A DNA stretch of 64,000 bases from Vreelandella jeotgali Hwa (GCF_000334215.1 NZ_AMQY01000023.1:124001-188000); one strand, 5' to 3'. Counted from the first letter of the stretch, positions 9,296-19,575 are shown. A program made the numbers and translations. Notes: generated by a model not told the origin, from the letters alone.

Positions 9296-10099
9296 TTACT
9301 GGCATGTCCAGCCACTGTCTATGGGTATGGCAGTACCCGTAACATTGTCGGCCACATCACTCGCCAGGTAAGAAGCCAGCCCAGCGATGCGCGATGGATC
9401 AATCAGCGTTCCACTAGGCTGCTTTTCAATCACCAGGTCATATATGGCTTCATCTCTTGAAACACCCAGCTCTTCTACCCTGGCATTAATTTGTGGTTCG
9501 AGCAGCGGAGTTTCCGTCCAGCCGGGGCAAATGGAGTTGGCAGTAATACCCTGCTTGGCATTTTCCAGTGCAACGACCTTGGTCAACCCTACTACGCCAT
9601 GCTTGGCAGCGACGTAAGCGGCTTTATGGACTGACCCTACCAGACCATGTGCAGAAGCTATATTAATGATGCGTCCCCACTGGCGTTTTTTCATGGCAGG
9701 AACAACATGATGAATACAGCGATACACGGCTGTCAGATTAACGCTCAGCACACTGGACCATGTTTCGGCATCAAAGTCTTCGATGGGCATTGTTTTTTGT
9801 ATACTGGCGTTATTAACCAGAACATCAACTGAAACACCATCTTTATCAAGGCCGTGGAACATGGAGTCAATATCATCCATGGAGCTCAAGTCGGCCTTGC
9901 AGTATCGTACTAAAGAAGCACCCTGCTCCTTCAACGTATGCAAAAATGAAGTAACTGAACCCGACGTCTCCTCATGGATATCATGAACAACAACCGAAAA
10001 AGCCTGCCTGGCAAACATGCTGCAAAGAGCTTGCCCGATGCCGCCCATCGCACCGGTTACCAGAACTGTACTCGCATTACCTTTTACTTCTTTATTCAT
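9296..10099 (-). CDS. short-chain dehydrogenase, 3-hydroxybutyrate dehydrogenase-like
   Basis: A 267-residue classical SDR: NAD-binding VTGAMGGIGQAL (TGxxxGxG), VNNAS, the catalytic Ser in NIASAHGLVGS and YVAAKHG (Tyr-x3-Lys). The best family match is D-3-hydroxybutyrate dehydrogenase, which oxidises 3-hydroxybutyrate to acetoacetate with NAD+; the SAHGLVGS...KAAYVAAKHGVVGLTK block is characteristic of that group. It follows the TRAP genes on the same strand (97-base gap), so a hydroxy/keto acid taken up by the transporter may be its substrate (inference). The A/T content and codon use differ from the flanking genes. GAGG precedes the ATG. Confidence 0.82.
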   Translation of the reverse strand: MNKEVKGNASTVLVTGAMGGIGQALCSMFARQAFSVVVHDIHEETSGSVTSFLHTLKEQGASLVRYCKADLSSMDDIDSMFHGLDKDGVSVDVLVNNASIQKTMPIEDFDAETWSSVLSVNLTAVYRCIHHVVPAMKKRQWGRIINIASAHGLVGSVHKAAYVAAKHGVVGLTKVVALENAKQGITANSICPGWTETPLLEPQINARVEELGVSRDEAIYDLVIEKQPSGTLIDPSRIAGLASYLASDVADNVTGTAIPIDSGWTCQ

Positions 10100-10196
10100 A
10101 CCTACCTCACGATATATTCAAAAGTTCGCGACGTTTTTCGTGAAACTCCAAGCCAGAAACCAAGCTTCGGCCATCTGATCATACTTAAAGTTAACA

Positions 10197-11525
10197 TTAT
10201 CGGCTCAGCAACACGGATGGTAAGCCAGTAGCCAAAACAGGGAAGAAAGCGATAAGCATACAAGCCAGGACTATCAGCAGACAAAACGGCACTACTGCGC
10301 GGTAAAGATCAAGCGTTTCCACACCATCGGGTGCCACTCCTTTCAGATAGAAAAGTGCGTAACCAAAAGGTGGAGTAAGGAAAGATGTTTGCAGCACGAC
10401 TGCCACCATAACCACAAACCAAAGCATATCCACGCCCATGCTCTCTATTATCGGCAACATGATAGGAAAACTCAGCAGCACAATGCCTGTCCAATCCAGA
10501 AACATTCCGAGAATAAAGATCAGGAAAAACATTAGAATCAATGCACCGACATTACCGCCAGGCATTGCCATTACCACCGTATGGATAACATCCATGCCCC
10601 CGCCTATGGAAAATACGCCGGTAAAAGCCGTAGCACCAACCAGCACCAACATAACCATAGTGGTAGTTTTACTGGCTTCAATCATGGTGCGATAGCAAGT
10701 TGAAAGCTTTCGATCACCAAAAATCAGAAATAACAGGAAGGCTATGGTCACACCGATGGCCGATGCTTCAGTAGCAGTTGCAATACCGGTAAACAGTGAG
10801 CCCAACACCCCAAGAATGAGAGCCATGGGTGGCAACACGTACGTAACCAGCATTTTCAACAACTTGCCTGAACTAATTTCAGCCTGTTCTTCGGCAGGCA
10901 CCAGCGGCCCATACGAAGGTTTTATATGGCAAATAATCAAAACGTAGAGTGCATACATAAAGCCCAACATCAAGCCGGGCACCAACGCTCCCGCAAAAAG
11001 CTCACCAACCGATACAGGTGAGTAGCTAGCCATTAATATAAGCATGATACTCGGTGGGATAAGAATACCCAGGCAGCCACTGGCCATAATAACACCAGCA
11101 CTCAGGTGTTTGTTGTATCCATATTTAAGCATGGGAACCAGAGCAATCATCCCCATCACAGCAATTGATGCACCAACAATGCCTGTTGTAGCAGCTAAAA
11201 GCACCGAGACAATAACGACAGTAAGCGCCAGGCCACCTCGAAGATTTGCCAGCAGCAAACGCATTGTTTCAAACATCTTCTCTGTCACGCCCGAATCATT
11301 GAGAAAGCGTGCCATAAGAATAAACAACGGTATTGCTACCAAAACGTAATTATCCATGGCATTGCCATAAATATTGTTAATAATTATCCCAAGCGTCTTG
11401 GCACCAGGGCCCAGCCAGGCGCCAAGTACGGCCACACCCCCGAGTACAAAAGCAAGCGGATGGCCCATAAAGAGCCCCAAAAGCAAACCACTGAACATGA
11501 AAAGTGTCAGAATTTCAGGGCTCAT
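10197..11525 (-). CDS. dctM: TRAP transporter large permease, DctM family
   Basis: 442 residues, nearly all hydrophobic, with roughly a dozen membrane segments. This is the DctM subunit, which forms the Na+-coupled transport path of tripartite ATP-independent transporters. Typical blocks are FMGHPLAFVLGGVAV near the N-terminus, GIVGASIAVMGMIALP-like segments, ASGCLGILIPPSIMLI and the C-terminal TPPFGYALFYLKG. The start overlaps the dctQ stop (ATGA), with GAGGAGG upstream. Like its neighbours it is markedly A/T-richer than the surrounding chromosome. Substrate cannot be read from the sequence. Confidence 0.93.
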   Translation of the reverse strand: MSPEILTLFMFSGLLLGLFMGHPLAFVLGGVAVLGAWLGPGAKTLGIIINNIYGNAMDNYVLVAIPLFILMARFLNDSGVTEKMFETMRLLLANLRGGLALTVVIVSVLLAATTGIVGASIAVMGMIALVPMLKYGYNKHLSAGVIMASGCLGILIPPSIMLILMASYSPVSVGELFAGALVPGLMLGFMYALYVLIICHIKPSYGPLVPAEEQAEISSGKLLKMLVTYVLPPMALILGVLGSLFTGIATATEASAIGVTIAFLLFLIFGDRKLSTCYRTMIEASKTTTMVMLVLVGATAFTGVFSIGGGMDVIHTVVMAMPGGNVGALILMFFLIFILGMFLDWTGIVLLSFPIMLPIIESMGVDMLWFVVMVAVVLQTSFLTPPFGYALFYLKGVAPDGVETLDLYRAVVPFCLLIVLACMLIAFFPVLATGLPSVLLSR

Positions 11526-12025
11526 ACAGCCTCCTCTTCACGCAGCTTCTGTAATGCACGAATAACAACTGCGAAGGCCTGGAGAAGTAGCATTATGGCA
11601 GTCAGTACCAGTGCTGCTTTAACCGGATATACCGGAATGGCCACCATGCCGTAGGTGGTTTCACCTCGACTGAAGGAACGCTCGAAGAAAGCCCAGCCGT
11701 AGGTAAGCAACATCCAGATAAAAGGAACAAAGAAAATCAGATAGCCTGCAAGCTCAATACCGGCCTGTTTACGGCGCGTTAGCAGGCGTTTCAGAACATC
11801 TACCTCAACATGCACATGATGACGGAGCCCATAAGCTGCCATCAGCATGAAGTGGACACCAAAGAGCATTTTGGTCACATCAAAGGCCCAGTCACTCGGT
11901 CGTCCGAGAAAAAAACGCAGAGCGATATCATATACAACAATTCCGGCAATTATGGCAACAAGAGGAGCCACAAGACGGCCAAATGCTTCATTAAGTGCAT
12001 CAATAGCCTTTGCAATAGCATTCAT
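11522..12025 (-). CDS. dctQ: TRAP transporter small permease, DctQ family
   Basis: 167 residues with four predicted membrane segments (about 18-38, 50-70, 90-112 and 130-152), the usual DctQ topology. The RFFLGRPSDWAFDVTKMLFGVHFMLMAAYGLRHHVHVEVD stretch (split here by the second helix) is characteristic. I place the start at ATG 12025 with AAGAGAG about nine bases upstream; a TTG two codons earlier is possible. It sits 104 bases after dctP, with a hairpin in the gap, and overlaps dctM. DctQ stabilises the complex and, with DctM, forms the membrane part. Confidence 0.9.
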   Translation of the reverse strand: MNAIAKAIDALNEAFGRLVAPLVAIIAGIVVYDIALRFFLGRPSDWAFDVTKMLFGVHFMLMAAYGLRHHVHVEVDVLKRLLTRRKQAGIELAGYLIFFVPFIWMLLTYGWAFFERSFSRGETTYGMVAIPVYPVKAALVLTAIMLLLQAFAVVIRALQKLREEEAV

Positions 12026-12099
12026 GAGCAAGACTCTCTTGAATCAACTATAAATTTCTTATCGCCCCTGTCAGGGAGAAAGATTGAACCCACAAAACG

Positions 12100-12120
12100 A
12101 GGCCCTCTAAAAGAGGGCCT
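12100..12120 (-). terminator. intra-operon hairpin between dctP and dctQ
   Basis: aggccctct (12100-12108) and agagggcct (12112-12120) form a perfect 9-bp stem with a 3-nt loop. In the transcribed (minus) direction it ends in CGTTTTG, a short T-run. It lies right after the dctP stop codon and before dctQM. It is probably a partial terminator or RNA-stabilising element giving more binding protein than permease. Confidence 0.65.
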
Positions 12121-12129
12121 GAAAGTAAG

Positions 12130-13233
12130 TTACATGCAATCTTCAATCTTTTCGAGTGATGGCAAATCGTCAGTAACGCGACTCATATTGTAAGGCACTG
12201 AAAGGTCGCGCCAATTGGAGTAGTTTTGCAAATAGCTGATCATCGAATGATAGACTTCCGCCTGCATGGGATTTTCGCAGGAACCCTTGACTATCATTTC
12301 GTTTGTTACGCTCTGAATTTTTTCAAGATCCTCATCAGATAGCTGATTGATCTCTGTACCATCCTCAATGAACTTTACGGTTCCCTGAGTGGACTGACGC
12401 TCTGACCATGCTATCGACCAGCTCATGGTGGCCTGAGCAGCAATTTTCAGCTTCTCCTGTGTTTCTTGAGAAAGTGCATCCCAGGCATCCTGATTAATCA
12501 TTACGCCGAAGACACTGGCAGACTGGTGCCAGCCTGGAACGGACCAGTAGTCAGCGACTTCGGAAAACCCTGCCTTGTAATCTACACCCGGCGTTGAAAA
12601 CTCGGCCCCATCCACGACACCTCGTTCAATACCCTGATATATCTCACCACCAGCCAGAGTCACCTGAGTACCGCCCAGCTCTTCAAGAACGCGACCCTGG
12701 TCACGTCCTGAAAGCCTAAGGCGCAAACCTTCCAGGTCAGCTATGCTTTCGATAGGAGTGTTTCCCCGGAAGCCCGACTCATTGTTGGTAATACCATACG
12801 GCAAGTAGACCATGTTATACTTGCCATAAACCTTTTGATAAAGCTCAAAGCCTCCCCACTCATTTATCCAGTTTAGATAGTCAACACCATTAAACAGGCT
12901 GGTGGTAGTTGCTAATGGCGAGAATGCAGAACTTCGACCTGCCCAATAACCGGGCCAGTCACCTGCTGCTTCAATGCTACCGGTTTCGGTGGCATCAAAC
13001 ACTTCCGTACCCGGCATCAACGTACCACCGGCACGGAAATTGATCTTTACATCATCACCGGCAAGTTTGTTAACCAACTCGGCCCAGTGGCGATCAATCT
13101 GAATCAGGTCAAGATTATCCGGCCATGTGGTAGTCATGGTCCACTGATCTTGGGCTTGTGCGCTGGACACCATGCCGATCATGGCAACGCCTGCCGCAAG
13201 ACCAGTTAAAGCAAACTGGTTAAGCCTTTTCAT
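12130..13233 (-). CDS. dctP: TRAP transporter substrate-binding protein, DctP family
   Basis: A 367-residue periplasmic binding protein. The Sec signal peptide (MKRLNQFALTGLAAGVAMIG...) is probably cleaved after AQA at about residue 28. The mature part shows the family-7 solute-binding fold, with GGEIYQGIERGVVDGAEFS as the conserved GxxxQALxxGxVDG-type motif. Motifs such as PGTEVFDA and DWPGYWAGR resemble the TakP/SmoM branch (2-oxo acids, lactate, polyols), so a small organic acid is plausible, not proven. The start at 13233 has AAGGAG seven bases upstream. It is the first gene of dctPQM, with its own sigma70-like promoter, in A/T-rich DNA. Confidence 0.92.
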   Translation of the reverse strand: MKRLNQFALTGLAAGVAMIGMVSSAQAQDQWTMTTTWPDNLDLIQIDRHWAELVNKLAGDDVKINFRAGGTLMPGTEVFDATETGSIEAAGDWPGYWAGRSSAFSPLATTTSLFNGVDYLNWINEWGGFELYQKVYGKYNMVYLPYGITNNESGFRGNTPIESIADLEGLRLRLSGRDQGRVLEELGGTQVTLAGGEIYQGIERGVVDGAEFSTPGVDYKAGFSEVADYWSVPGWHQSASVFGVMINQDAWDALSQETQEKLKIAAQATMSWSIAWSERQSTQGTVKFIEDGTEINQLSDEDLEKIQSVTNEMIVKGSCENPMQAEVYHSMISYLQNYSNWRDLSVPYNMSRVTDDLPSLEKIEDCM

Positions 13234-13345
13234 TGCATTGCTCCTTGTAAGTATTGTTGTTCTTACTGAAGCCTCGCATGGAGCGCTCTTCAACACCGAC
13301 TGGACGTTTTTATTCTGGGTTTTTGAGCGGCCGAGGACAAAACGA

Positions 13346-13375
13346 TCTATAGCATGGCCATATTTTTTGAGTCAA
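13346..13375 (-). promoter_or_regulatory. sigma70-type promoter of dctPQM
   Basis: On the minus strand, TTGACT (13375-13370), an 18-base spacer and TATAGA (13351-13346) form a near-consensus promoter about 110 bases upstream of the dctP ATG. Confidence 0.7.
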
Positions 13376-13655
13376 ACGATAAATGACCTTTCCATACCTG
13401 CAACCATGACAGGAAACATGGCTTTTCATCCAGCCAAAAATACCGAAAAAGGCTTTCTCCCCCACACCACATATACGTTCTGCCTCTCCCTGCGCTAACA
13501 GCCCGGTGGCGAACTACCTGCTCGTCCTGTTGGGGATCCTGAGCTCAGGGAGTCTATGCCACTCCATATGCTCTCGGCACCCTACCGGCACGGCTTGGCA
13601 CGATAGGCAGGCCTATCATTTTGCTCATGACCTCAGGCATGGTGCGCCCAGCCAC

Positions 13656-13692
13656 AAAAAAAGGCCCGACGCCTGAAGCGTCGAGCCTTTTT
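13656..13692 (-). terminator. intrinsic terminator of tRNA-Leu, probably bidirectional
   Basis: A 15-bp stem with one mismatch joins aaaaaggcccgacgc and gcgtcgagccttttt around a ctgaa loop. A-run and T-run on the two sides allow termination in both directions. It follows the tRNA-Leu 3' end by about 12 bases. Confidence 0.88.
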
Positions 13693-13703
13693 CGGATATT
13701 CAA

Positions 13704-13788
13704 TGGTGCCGGTGGCCGGACTCGAACCGGCACGCCCGAAGGCGGCGGATTTTGAATCCACTGCGTCTACCAATTCCACCACACCGGC
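13704..13788 (-). tRNA. tRNA-Leu (anticodon CAA)
   Basis: An 85-nt class II tRNA on the minus strand with encoded CCA. The acceptor stem GCCGGTG pairs with CACCGGC. The anticodon stem GTGGA/TCCGC encloses the loop TTCAAAA, giving anticodon CAA for UUG. The long variable arm is closed by a TTCG tetraloop (CGCC-TTCG-GGCG), and the T arm contains GGTTCGAGTCC. It is preceded by a strong promoter and followed by a strong terminator. The A/T-rich TRAP island begins downstream of its 3' end. Confidence 0.97.
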
Positions 13789-13799
13789 AACAGCCGCGC

Positions 13800-13827
13800 A
13801 TTATACGCTGCCCACTTATCAGGTCAA
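13800..13827 (-). promoter_or_regulatory. sigma70 promoter of tRNA-Leu
   Basis: On the minus strand, TTGACC (13827-13822), a 16-base spacer and a perfect TATAAT (13805-13800) are followed by a G/C-rich discriminator, as expected for a stable-RNA promoter. Transcription would start a few bases before the tRNA 5' end. Confidence 0.85.
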
Positions 13828-13836
13828 TTATTCCGC

Positions 13837-13865
13837 CTGACTTTATCGCTCTGACGCGCTATCCT
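13837..13865 (+). promoter_or_regulatory. possible promoter of queA-tgt
   Basis: CTGACT (13837-13842), a 17-base spacer and TATCCT (13860-13865) give a moderate sigma70 match about 70 bases upstream of queA, divergent from the tRNA promoter. Confidence 0.4.
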
Positions 13866-13933
13866 GTGCGGCCGATTTTAGAACGCCGCTGTGCGTTCCG
13901 CGACGCCTTCCCGAATGACAGACGAGCCTTGCC

Positions 13934-14986
13934 ATGCAGCGTGCCGACTTTGCCTACGAGCTACCCGAAGAGCTGATTGCCCGCTACCCGTCGGAAAAGC
14001 GCAGCGACTGCCGCCTGCTGTGTGCCGGCCCGGATGGCGACGTGGCCCACCGCCGCTTTCCCGACCTGCTGGAGCTGCTGGAGCCCGGGGATTTACTCGT
14101 TTTCAACGACACCCGGGTCATTCCCGCCCGGCTGCACGGCCACAAGACAAGCGGCGGGCGCGTGGAAATGCTGCTGGAGCGCCCTCTGGATATCCACCGC
14201 GGGCTGGCCCACCTGCGCGCGAGCAAATCGCCCAAAGCGGGCACCGAGATCGTTTTTGAAGGCGACGTTCACGCCGTGGTAGAAGGCCGCCAGGGCGCGC
14301 TGTTTGAGCTGCGCTTTACCGGCGATACGCCGATGATCACGCTGCTGGAACGCCACGGGCACATGCCGTTGCCGCCGTATATCACCCGGGACGACGAAAG
14401 CAGCGACCGCGAACGCTACCAGACGGTGTACGCCCGCCGGGACGGCGCCGTGGCAGCCCCCACCGCCGGCCTGCATTTTGACCAGCCGCTGCTGGACGCC
14501 CTGGCGGCGAAGGGCGTGGAAAGTGCCTTTGTCACCCTGCACGTGGGCGCCGGCACCTTTCAGCCGGTGCGCGCCGACGACATACGCGACCACAGCATGC
14601 ACAGCGAATGGATCGACGTTGACCAGACCGCCTGCGCCAAAGTTCGCGCGGCGCGTGCTGCGGGCAGGCGCGTGATCGCCGTGGGCACCACCGCCGTGCG
14701 CTGCCTGGAAAGCGCCAGCGAGCAGGCAGCGCACGGCGAGATCACACCCTATCGCGGCGAAACCGCTATTTTCATTTATCCCGGCTATGAGTGGCGCTGC
14801 GTGGACGCGCTGATTACCAACTTCCACCTGCCGGAATCCACGCTGTTGATGCTGGTCTCGGCGTTTATCGGCTATGAGGCCACACTTGCTGCTTACCGTA
14901 AGGCGGTGGCCGAGCGCTACGCCTTTTTCAGCTACGGCGACGCCATGCTGCTGTCCCGCCACCGCGCTCCAACGCCCGCCGGATAG
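13934..14986 (+). CDS. queA: S-adenosylmethionine:tRNA ribosyltransferase-isomerase QueA
   Basis: QueA adds the ribosyl moiety of SAM to preQ1 at tRNA position 34 to make epoxyqueuosine. The 350 residues match the family in full: N-terminal [15 protein letters not shown], the early [11 protein letters not shown] motif, APTAGLHF in the middle and the C-terminal [16 protein letters not shown]. It precedes tgt, which acts one step earlier on the same tRNAs, with a 60-base gap. The queA-tgt-yajC-secD-secF order is standard in gammaproteobacteria. No irregularity seen. Confidence 0.97.
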   Translation: MQRADFAYELPEELIARYPSEKRSDCRLLCAGPDGDVAHRRFPDLLELLEPGDLLVFNDTRVIPARLHGHKTSGGRVEMLLERPLDIHRGLAHLRASKSPKAGTEIVFEGDVHAVVEGRQGALFELRFTGDTPMITLLERHGHMPLPPYITRDDESSDRERYQTVYARRDGAVAAPTAGLHFDQPLLDALAAKGVESAFVTLHVGAGTFQPVRADDIRDHSMHSEWIDVDQTACAKVRAARAAGRRVIAVGTTAVRCLESASEQAAHGEITPYRGETAIFIYPGYEWRCVDALITNFHLPESTLLMLVSAFIGYEATLAAYRKAVAERYAFFSYGDAMLLSRHRAPTPAG

Positions 14987-15019
14987 CACGCTGCCGAATG
15001 GGCCGGGTACGCTTTTTAG

Positions 15020-16198
<1,179 letters not shown>

Positions 16199-16294
16199 CC
16201 GGCCACTCGGCACGTCATTCCCGCATGACAGTTTTATCGGCCTGTTGTCAGGCCAGTCCAATGCTTGTTTATCGTCAAATCAGGAGTGCTTTGA

Positions 16295-16627
16295 ATGCTG
16301 GACTTCCTTATCTCCCAAGCCCACGCCCAGGACGCCGGTGGCGCTGCCGGCGGCGGGATCGCCCAGATTGTCATGCTGGTCGGTTTCGTGGTGATCTTCT
16401 ACTTCCTGCTCTGGCGTCCCCAGGCCAAGCGGGCCAAGCAGCACAAGCAGCTGATCGGCAACCTCGACACCGGTGACGAAATCGTCATCGGTGGTGGCCT
16501 GGTGGGCCGTATCACCAAGGTCAGCGACGAGTTTCTGACCATGGAAGTGGCGGACGACACTACCGTCAACGTGCAGAAAAGCGCCGTTGCCGCCGTGCTG
16601 CCCAAGGGCACCATCAAGTCCATCTAA
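16295..16627 (+). CDS. yajC: Sec translocon accessory subunit YajC
   Basis: A 110-residue single-pass inner-membrane protein associated with SecDF. A short Gly/Ala-rich leader is followed by the membrane helix IVMLVGFVVIFYFLLWRPQAKR (split by the IFYFLLWRPQ family motif, about 27-48) and a small cytoplasmic beta-rich domain (GDEIVIGGGLVGRITKV). AGGAG at about 16280 precedes the ATG. The tgt-yajC-secD-secF context confirms it. Confidence 0.95.
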   Translation: MLDFLISQAHAQDAGGAAGGGIAQIVMLVGFVVIFYFLLWRPQAKRAKQHKQLIGNLDTGDEIVIGGGLVGRITKVSDEFLTMEVADDTTVNVQKSAVAAVLPKGTIKSI

Positions 16628-16698
16628 CCACCGTTCTGCCCCTGCCGGACACCGCCTTCACCCCGGCGGGGATGCCAGGGTAAACGATGGCACGCCTT

Positions 16699-16729
16699 GC
16701 TGCGCGCTGCACCGACTGCGGCGCGCAGC
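16699..16729 (+). other. hairpin in the yajC-secD spacer
   Basis: gctgcgcgc (16699-16707) and gcgcgcagc (16721-16729) are a perfect 9-bp inverted repeat with a 13-nt loop, about 30 bases before the secD start. There is no T-tract. It may separate yajC and secD expression or protect mRNA ends. Confidence 0.4.
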
Positions 16730-16759
16730 GTTCCGTTCGTTATTCAAGGCAGGGCTTAC

Positions 16760-18613
16760 ATGCTCAACCGTTACCCCCTGTGGAAGTATTTACTGATTGT
16801 GGCTGTTTTACTGACCGGCCTGATTTACTCGCTTCCCAACCTCTTTCCCCAGGACCCCGCCGTTCAGATCAGCACCCAGGGCGACAGCGCGCTATCCCAG
16901 CGCCGGGTCGAGCGCATTACCCAGGCCCTGAAAGACCGCGAGATTCCCGTCAAGGGCGTGGAAAAACAGGGCGATCAGTGGCTGCTGCGGCTTGAAAGCA
17001 CCGACGATCAGTTACCTGCCCGCGACCTCATCAGCGACCGGCTGGGCAACGACGCGACCGTTGCGCTCAACCTGGCCGAAGCCACTCCGGGCTGGCTCGA
17101 AGCGTTCAACGCCTCGCCCATGACCCTGGGGCTGGATCTTCGCGGCGGTGTCCACTTCCTCCTCGAAGTCGACATGGACGCGGCTCTGACTCAGCGCCTG
17201 GAAGTCAACGCCAGCGCCATGCGCGAGCTGCTGCGCGACGAGCGCATCCGTTATCGCAATACCGAGATCAACGACCGCTCGCTGTCTCTCGAGTTTACCG
17301 GCGCTGACGACCGCGACACCGCGCGTGGGTTGATCCGCCGCGAGTTTCCCGACTTCGACTACCAGAACGACGGCGAGGGGCGCGGCGCACGCCTGGTCAT
17401 GACGCTGACCGACCAAAAGGTCAAGGAAATCCAGGACTACGCCGTCGAACAGAACCTCACCACGCTGCGTAATCGCGTCAACGAGCTGGGCGTGGCCGAA
17501 CCCAAGGTTCAGCGCCAGGGCCCCAGCCGCATCGTGGTCGAGCTGCCCGGCGTTCAGGACACCACGGCGGCCAAGCGCATCGTGGGTGCCACGGCCAACC
17601 TCGAGTTCCGTCTGGAGGCGCGCTCCGATACCCCCGAGCGCGAGACCGAAACCATCGCCTTTCGCAACAACCCGCAGCGCGACGCCACGCTGCTGCGCGA
17701 CGTGATCATCACCGGCGACAGCGTCTCCAGCGCCAACCAGAGCTTCGACAAGAACGGCGGCCCCCAGGTCAGTATCGACCTCGACGGCACCGGCGGCACG
17801 CTGATGAATCGCGCCACGCGGAGCAATATCGGGCGCAGCATGGCGGTCGTGTTCATCGAGCATAAAAGCCGCGACCGTGTCGAGGAAGACCCCGAGACCG
17901 GCGAAAAAACCACCGTCCGCGACACCTACGTCGAGCGCGGCATCATCAGCCTGGCGACCATCCAGAGCGCCTTCGGCAACAGCTTCCGCATCACCGGGCT
18001 GGACTCCACCTCGGAATCCTCGGAGCTGGCCCTGCTGCTGCGCTCGGGCTCGCTGGCCGCACCGATCTACTTTGCCCAGGAACGTACCATCGGCCCCAGC
18101 CTCGGACAGAAGAACATCGATCGCGGCCTGCTCTCGGTACAGCTGGGTCTGCTGCTGGTCGTGGCCTTCATGCTGGTGCGCTACAAGGTGTTCGGCATTT
18201 TCGCCAACATTGCGCTGGCCTTTAACCTGACGCTGCTGGTGGCGGTGATGTCGATGCTGGGCGCGACGCTGACGCTACCCGGCATTGCCGGTATCGTGCT
18301 GACGCTGGGCATGGCCGTGGACGCCAACGTGCTGATATTCGAGCGCATCCGCGAAGAGCTGCGCAACGGCCTTTCGGCCCAGCAGGCTATCCATGCCGGC
18401 TACGAGCGCGCCTTTACGTCCATCATCGATGCCAATATCACCACGCTGCTGGTCGCGGTGATTCTCTTCTCGATCGGCACCGGGCCGGTCAAGGGCTTTG
18501 CCGTTACGCTGTCCATCGGCATCCTGACCTCCATGTTCACAGCGCTTCTCGTCTCGCGCGCCATGGTCAATCTGACCTACGGCGGCAAGCCGGTGAAAAA
18601 GCTCCGGATCTGA
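16760..18613 (+). CDS. secD: protein translocase subunit SecD
   Basis: SecD uses the proton motive force to help pull proteins out of the SecYEG channel. The 617 residues match E. coli SecD (615): first membrane helix (WKYLLIVAVLLTGLIYSLP), large periplasmic P1 domain (LGLDLRGGVHFLLEVD at its start), then five C-terminal membrane helices with LTLGMAVDANVLIFERIREEL, the conserved D-x-N motif. ATG 16760 (MLNRYPLWKY) is chosen because it begins the family N-terminus; the frame is open 21 codons earlier in spacer-like sequence. secF follows after 35 bases. Confidence 0.97.
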   Translation: MLNRYPLWKYLLIVAVLLTGLIYSLPNLFPQDPAVQISTQGDSALSQRRVERITQALKDREIPVKGVEKQGDQWLLRLESTDDQLPARDLISDRLGNDATVALNLAEATPGWLEAFNASPMTLGLDLRGGVHFLLEVDMDAALTQRLEVNASAMRELLRDERIRYRNTEINDRSLSLEFTGADDRDTARGLIRREFPDFDYQNDGEGRGARLVMTLTDQKVKEIQDYAVEQNLTTLRNRVNELGVAEPKVQRQGPSRIVVELPGVQDTTAAKRIVGATANLEFRLEARSDTPERETETIAFRNNPQRDATLLRDVIITGDSVSSANQSFDKNGGPQVSIDLDGTGGTLMNRATRSNIGRSMAVVFIEHKSRDRVEEDPETGEKTTVRDTYVERGIISLATIQSAFGNSFRITGLDSTSESSELALLLRSGSLAAPIYFAQERTIGPSLGQKNIDRGLLSVQLGLLLVVAFMLVRYKVFGIFANIALAFNLTLLVAVMSMLGATLTLPGIAGIVLTLGMAVDANVLIFERIREELRNGLSAQQAIHAGYERAFTSIIDANITTLLVAVILFSIGTGPVKGFAVTLSIGILTSMFTALLVSRAMVNLTYGGKPVKKLRI

Positions 18614-18648
18614 CTCCCGGCGCATAGCCCAGACTTCAAGAGGTGGTA

Positions 18649-19575
18649 ATGAAATCCCTGACAAACCGGCATATCGACTTCATGGGGCGGCGCCAATGGG
18701 CGCTGACCCTCTCGGGCATCATGCTGCTGGTGTCGATTGGTGCCATGATTATCCAGCAGCTCAACCTGGGGCTGGACTTTACCGGCGGCACTCTGGTGGA
18801 AGTTCGCTACGCCAACGCGCCGTCGCTGGATACCGTTCGCCAGGTGCTGGAGCAGAACGGCTTTCAGGACATCGCCGTGCAGACCTTCGGCGCCACGACC
18901 GACGTGCTCATCCGGCTGAAACAGGCCTTTGACGCCGAGGTCGGCCACAATATCGTCGCCCTGCTGCGAGACAGCGGTGCCAGCGTTGACCTGGTGCGCG
19001 CCGAATTCGTCGGCGCCCAGGTAGGCGATCAGCTGCGCGACCAGAGCGGCCTGGGCATGCTGGTAGCGCTGGGCGTGGTCATGCTCTACGTGGCATTTCG
19101 CTTTCAGTACAAGTTTGCCATCGGCGCGCTTTTGGCCCTGGTACACGATGTCATCATCGTTATCGGCCTCTTTGCGCTGTTCGGTCTCGAGTTTGATCTG
19201 ACGGTGCTGGCCGCGATTCTGGCGGTGATTGGCTACTCGCTTAACGATACCATCGTGGTTTACGACCGTATCCGCGAAACCATTCGTACCTCGCAGATCA
19301 CCGACATGGGCAAGATCATCAACGAGTCGATCAACGCCACGCTATCGCGTACCCTGGCCACGTCAAGCACTACCCTGCTGGTGCTGCTCGCCCTGCTGTT
19401 TCTGGGCGGCGACATGATCGAGAACTTTGCCATCGCCCTGCTCATCGGCATCGTGGTGGGCACCTTCTCCTCGATCTACATCTCCGGCGCGCTGCTGATT
19501 CCGCTCAAGCTGGGCCGCGAAGACCTGATTCCGCCGCAGAAACCCAGGGACGAAGAAGAGGAAGAGCTGCCATAA
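18649..19575 (+). CDS. secF: protein translocase subunit SecF
   Basis: 308 residues, partner of SecD. Six membrane helices with a periplasmic domain between the first and second (LGLDFTGGTLVEV); the last four carry VIGYSLNDTIVVYDRIRETI, the SecF equivalent of the SecD D-x-N helix. The ATG at 18649 is preferred (AAGAGGTGG just upstream) over a GTG two codons earlier. The C-terminus is acidic (DEEEEELP). The gene ends just before a perfect 18-bp triple repeat and a terminator split by an IS. Confidence 0.97.
   Translation: MKSLTNRHIDFMGRRQWALTLSGIMLLVSIGAMIIQQLNLGLDFTGGTLVEVRYANAPSLDTVRQVLEQNGFQDIAVQTFGATTDVLIRLKQAFDAEVGHNIVALLRDSGASVDLVRAEFVGAQVGDQLRDQSGLGMLVALGVVMLYVAFRFQYKFAIGALLALVHDVIIVIGLFALFGLEFDLTVLAAILAVIGYSLNDTIVVYDRIRETIRTSQITDMGKIINESINATLSRTLATSSTTLLVLLALLFLGGDMIENFAIALLIGIVVGTFSSIYISGALLIPLKLGREDLIPPQKPRDEEEEELP

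Larger units (their letters stand above)
13234..13703. other. 470-bp spacer between dctP and tRNA-Leu
   Basis: No gene seen. It contains the dctP promoter (13346-13375), an imperfect dyad ccatg-N8-catgg at 13404-13421 that could be an operator, and the tRNA-Leu terminator (13656-13692). No integrase, IS remnant or copy of the tRNA 3' end was found here, although base composition changes across it. Confidence 0.6.

Noticed and set aside
12023-12031. TTG start of dctQ at 12031
   Set aside because: The ATG two codons later has better RBS spacing and matches the family start.
9180-13703. Integrative island with att repeats at tRNA-Leu
   Set aside because: No integrase gene and no copy of the tRNA 3' end at the far side near 9180-9300; only composition and location support transfer.
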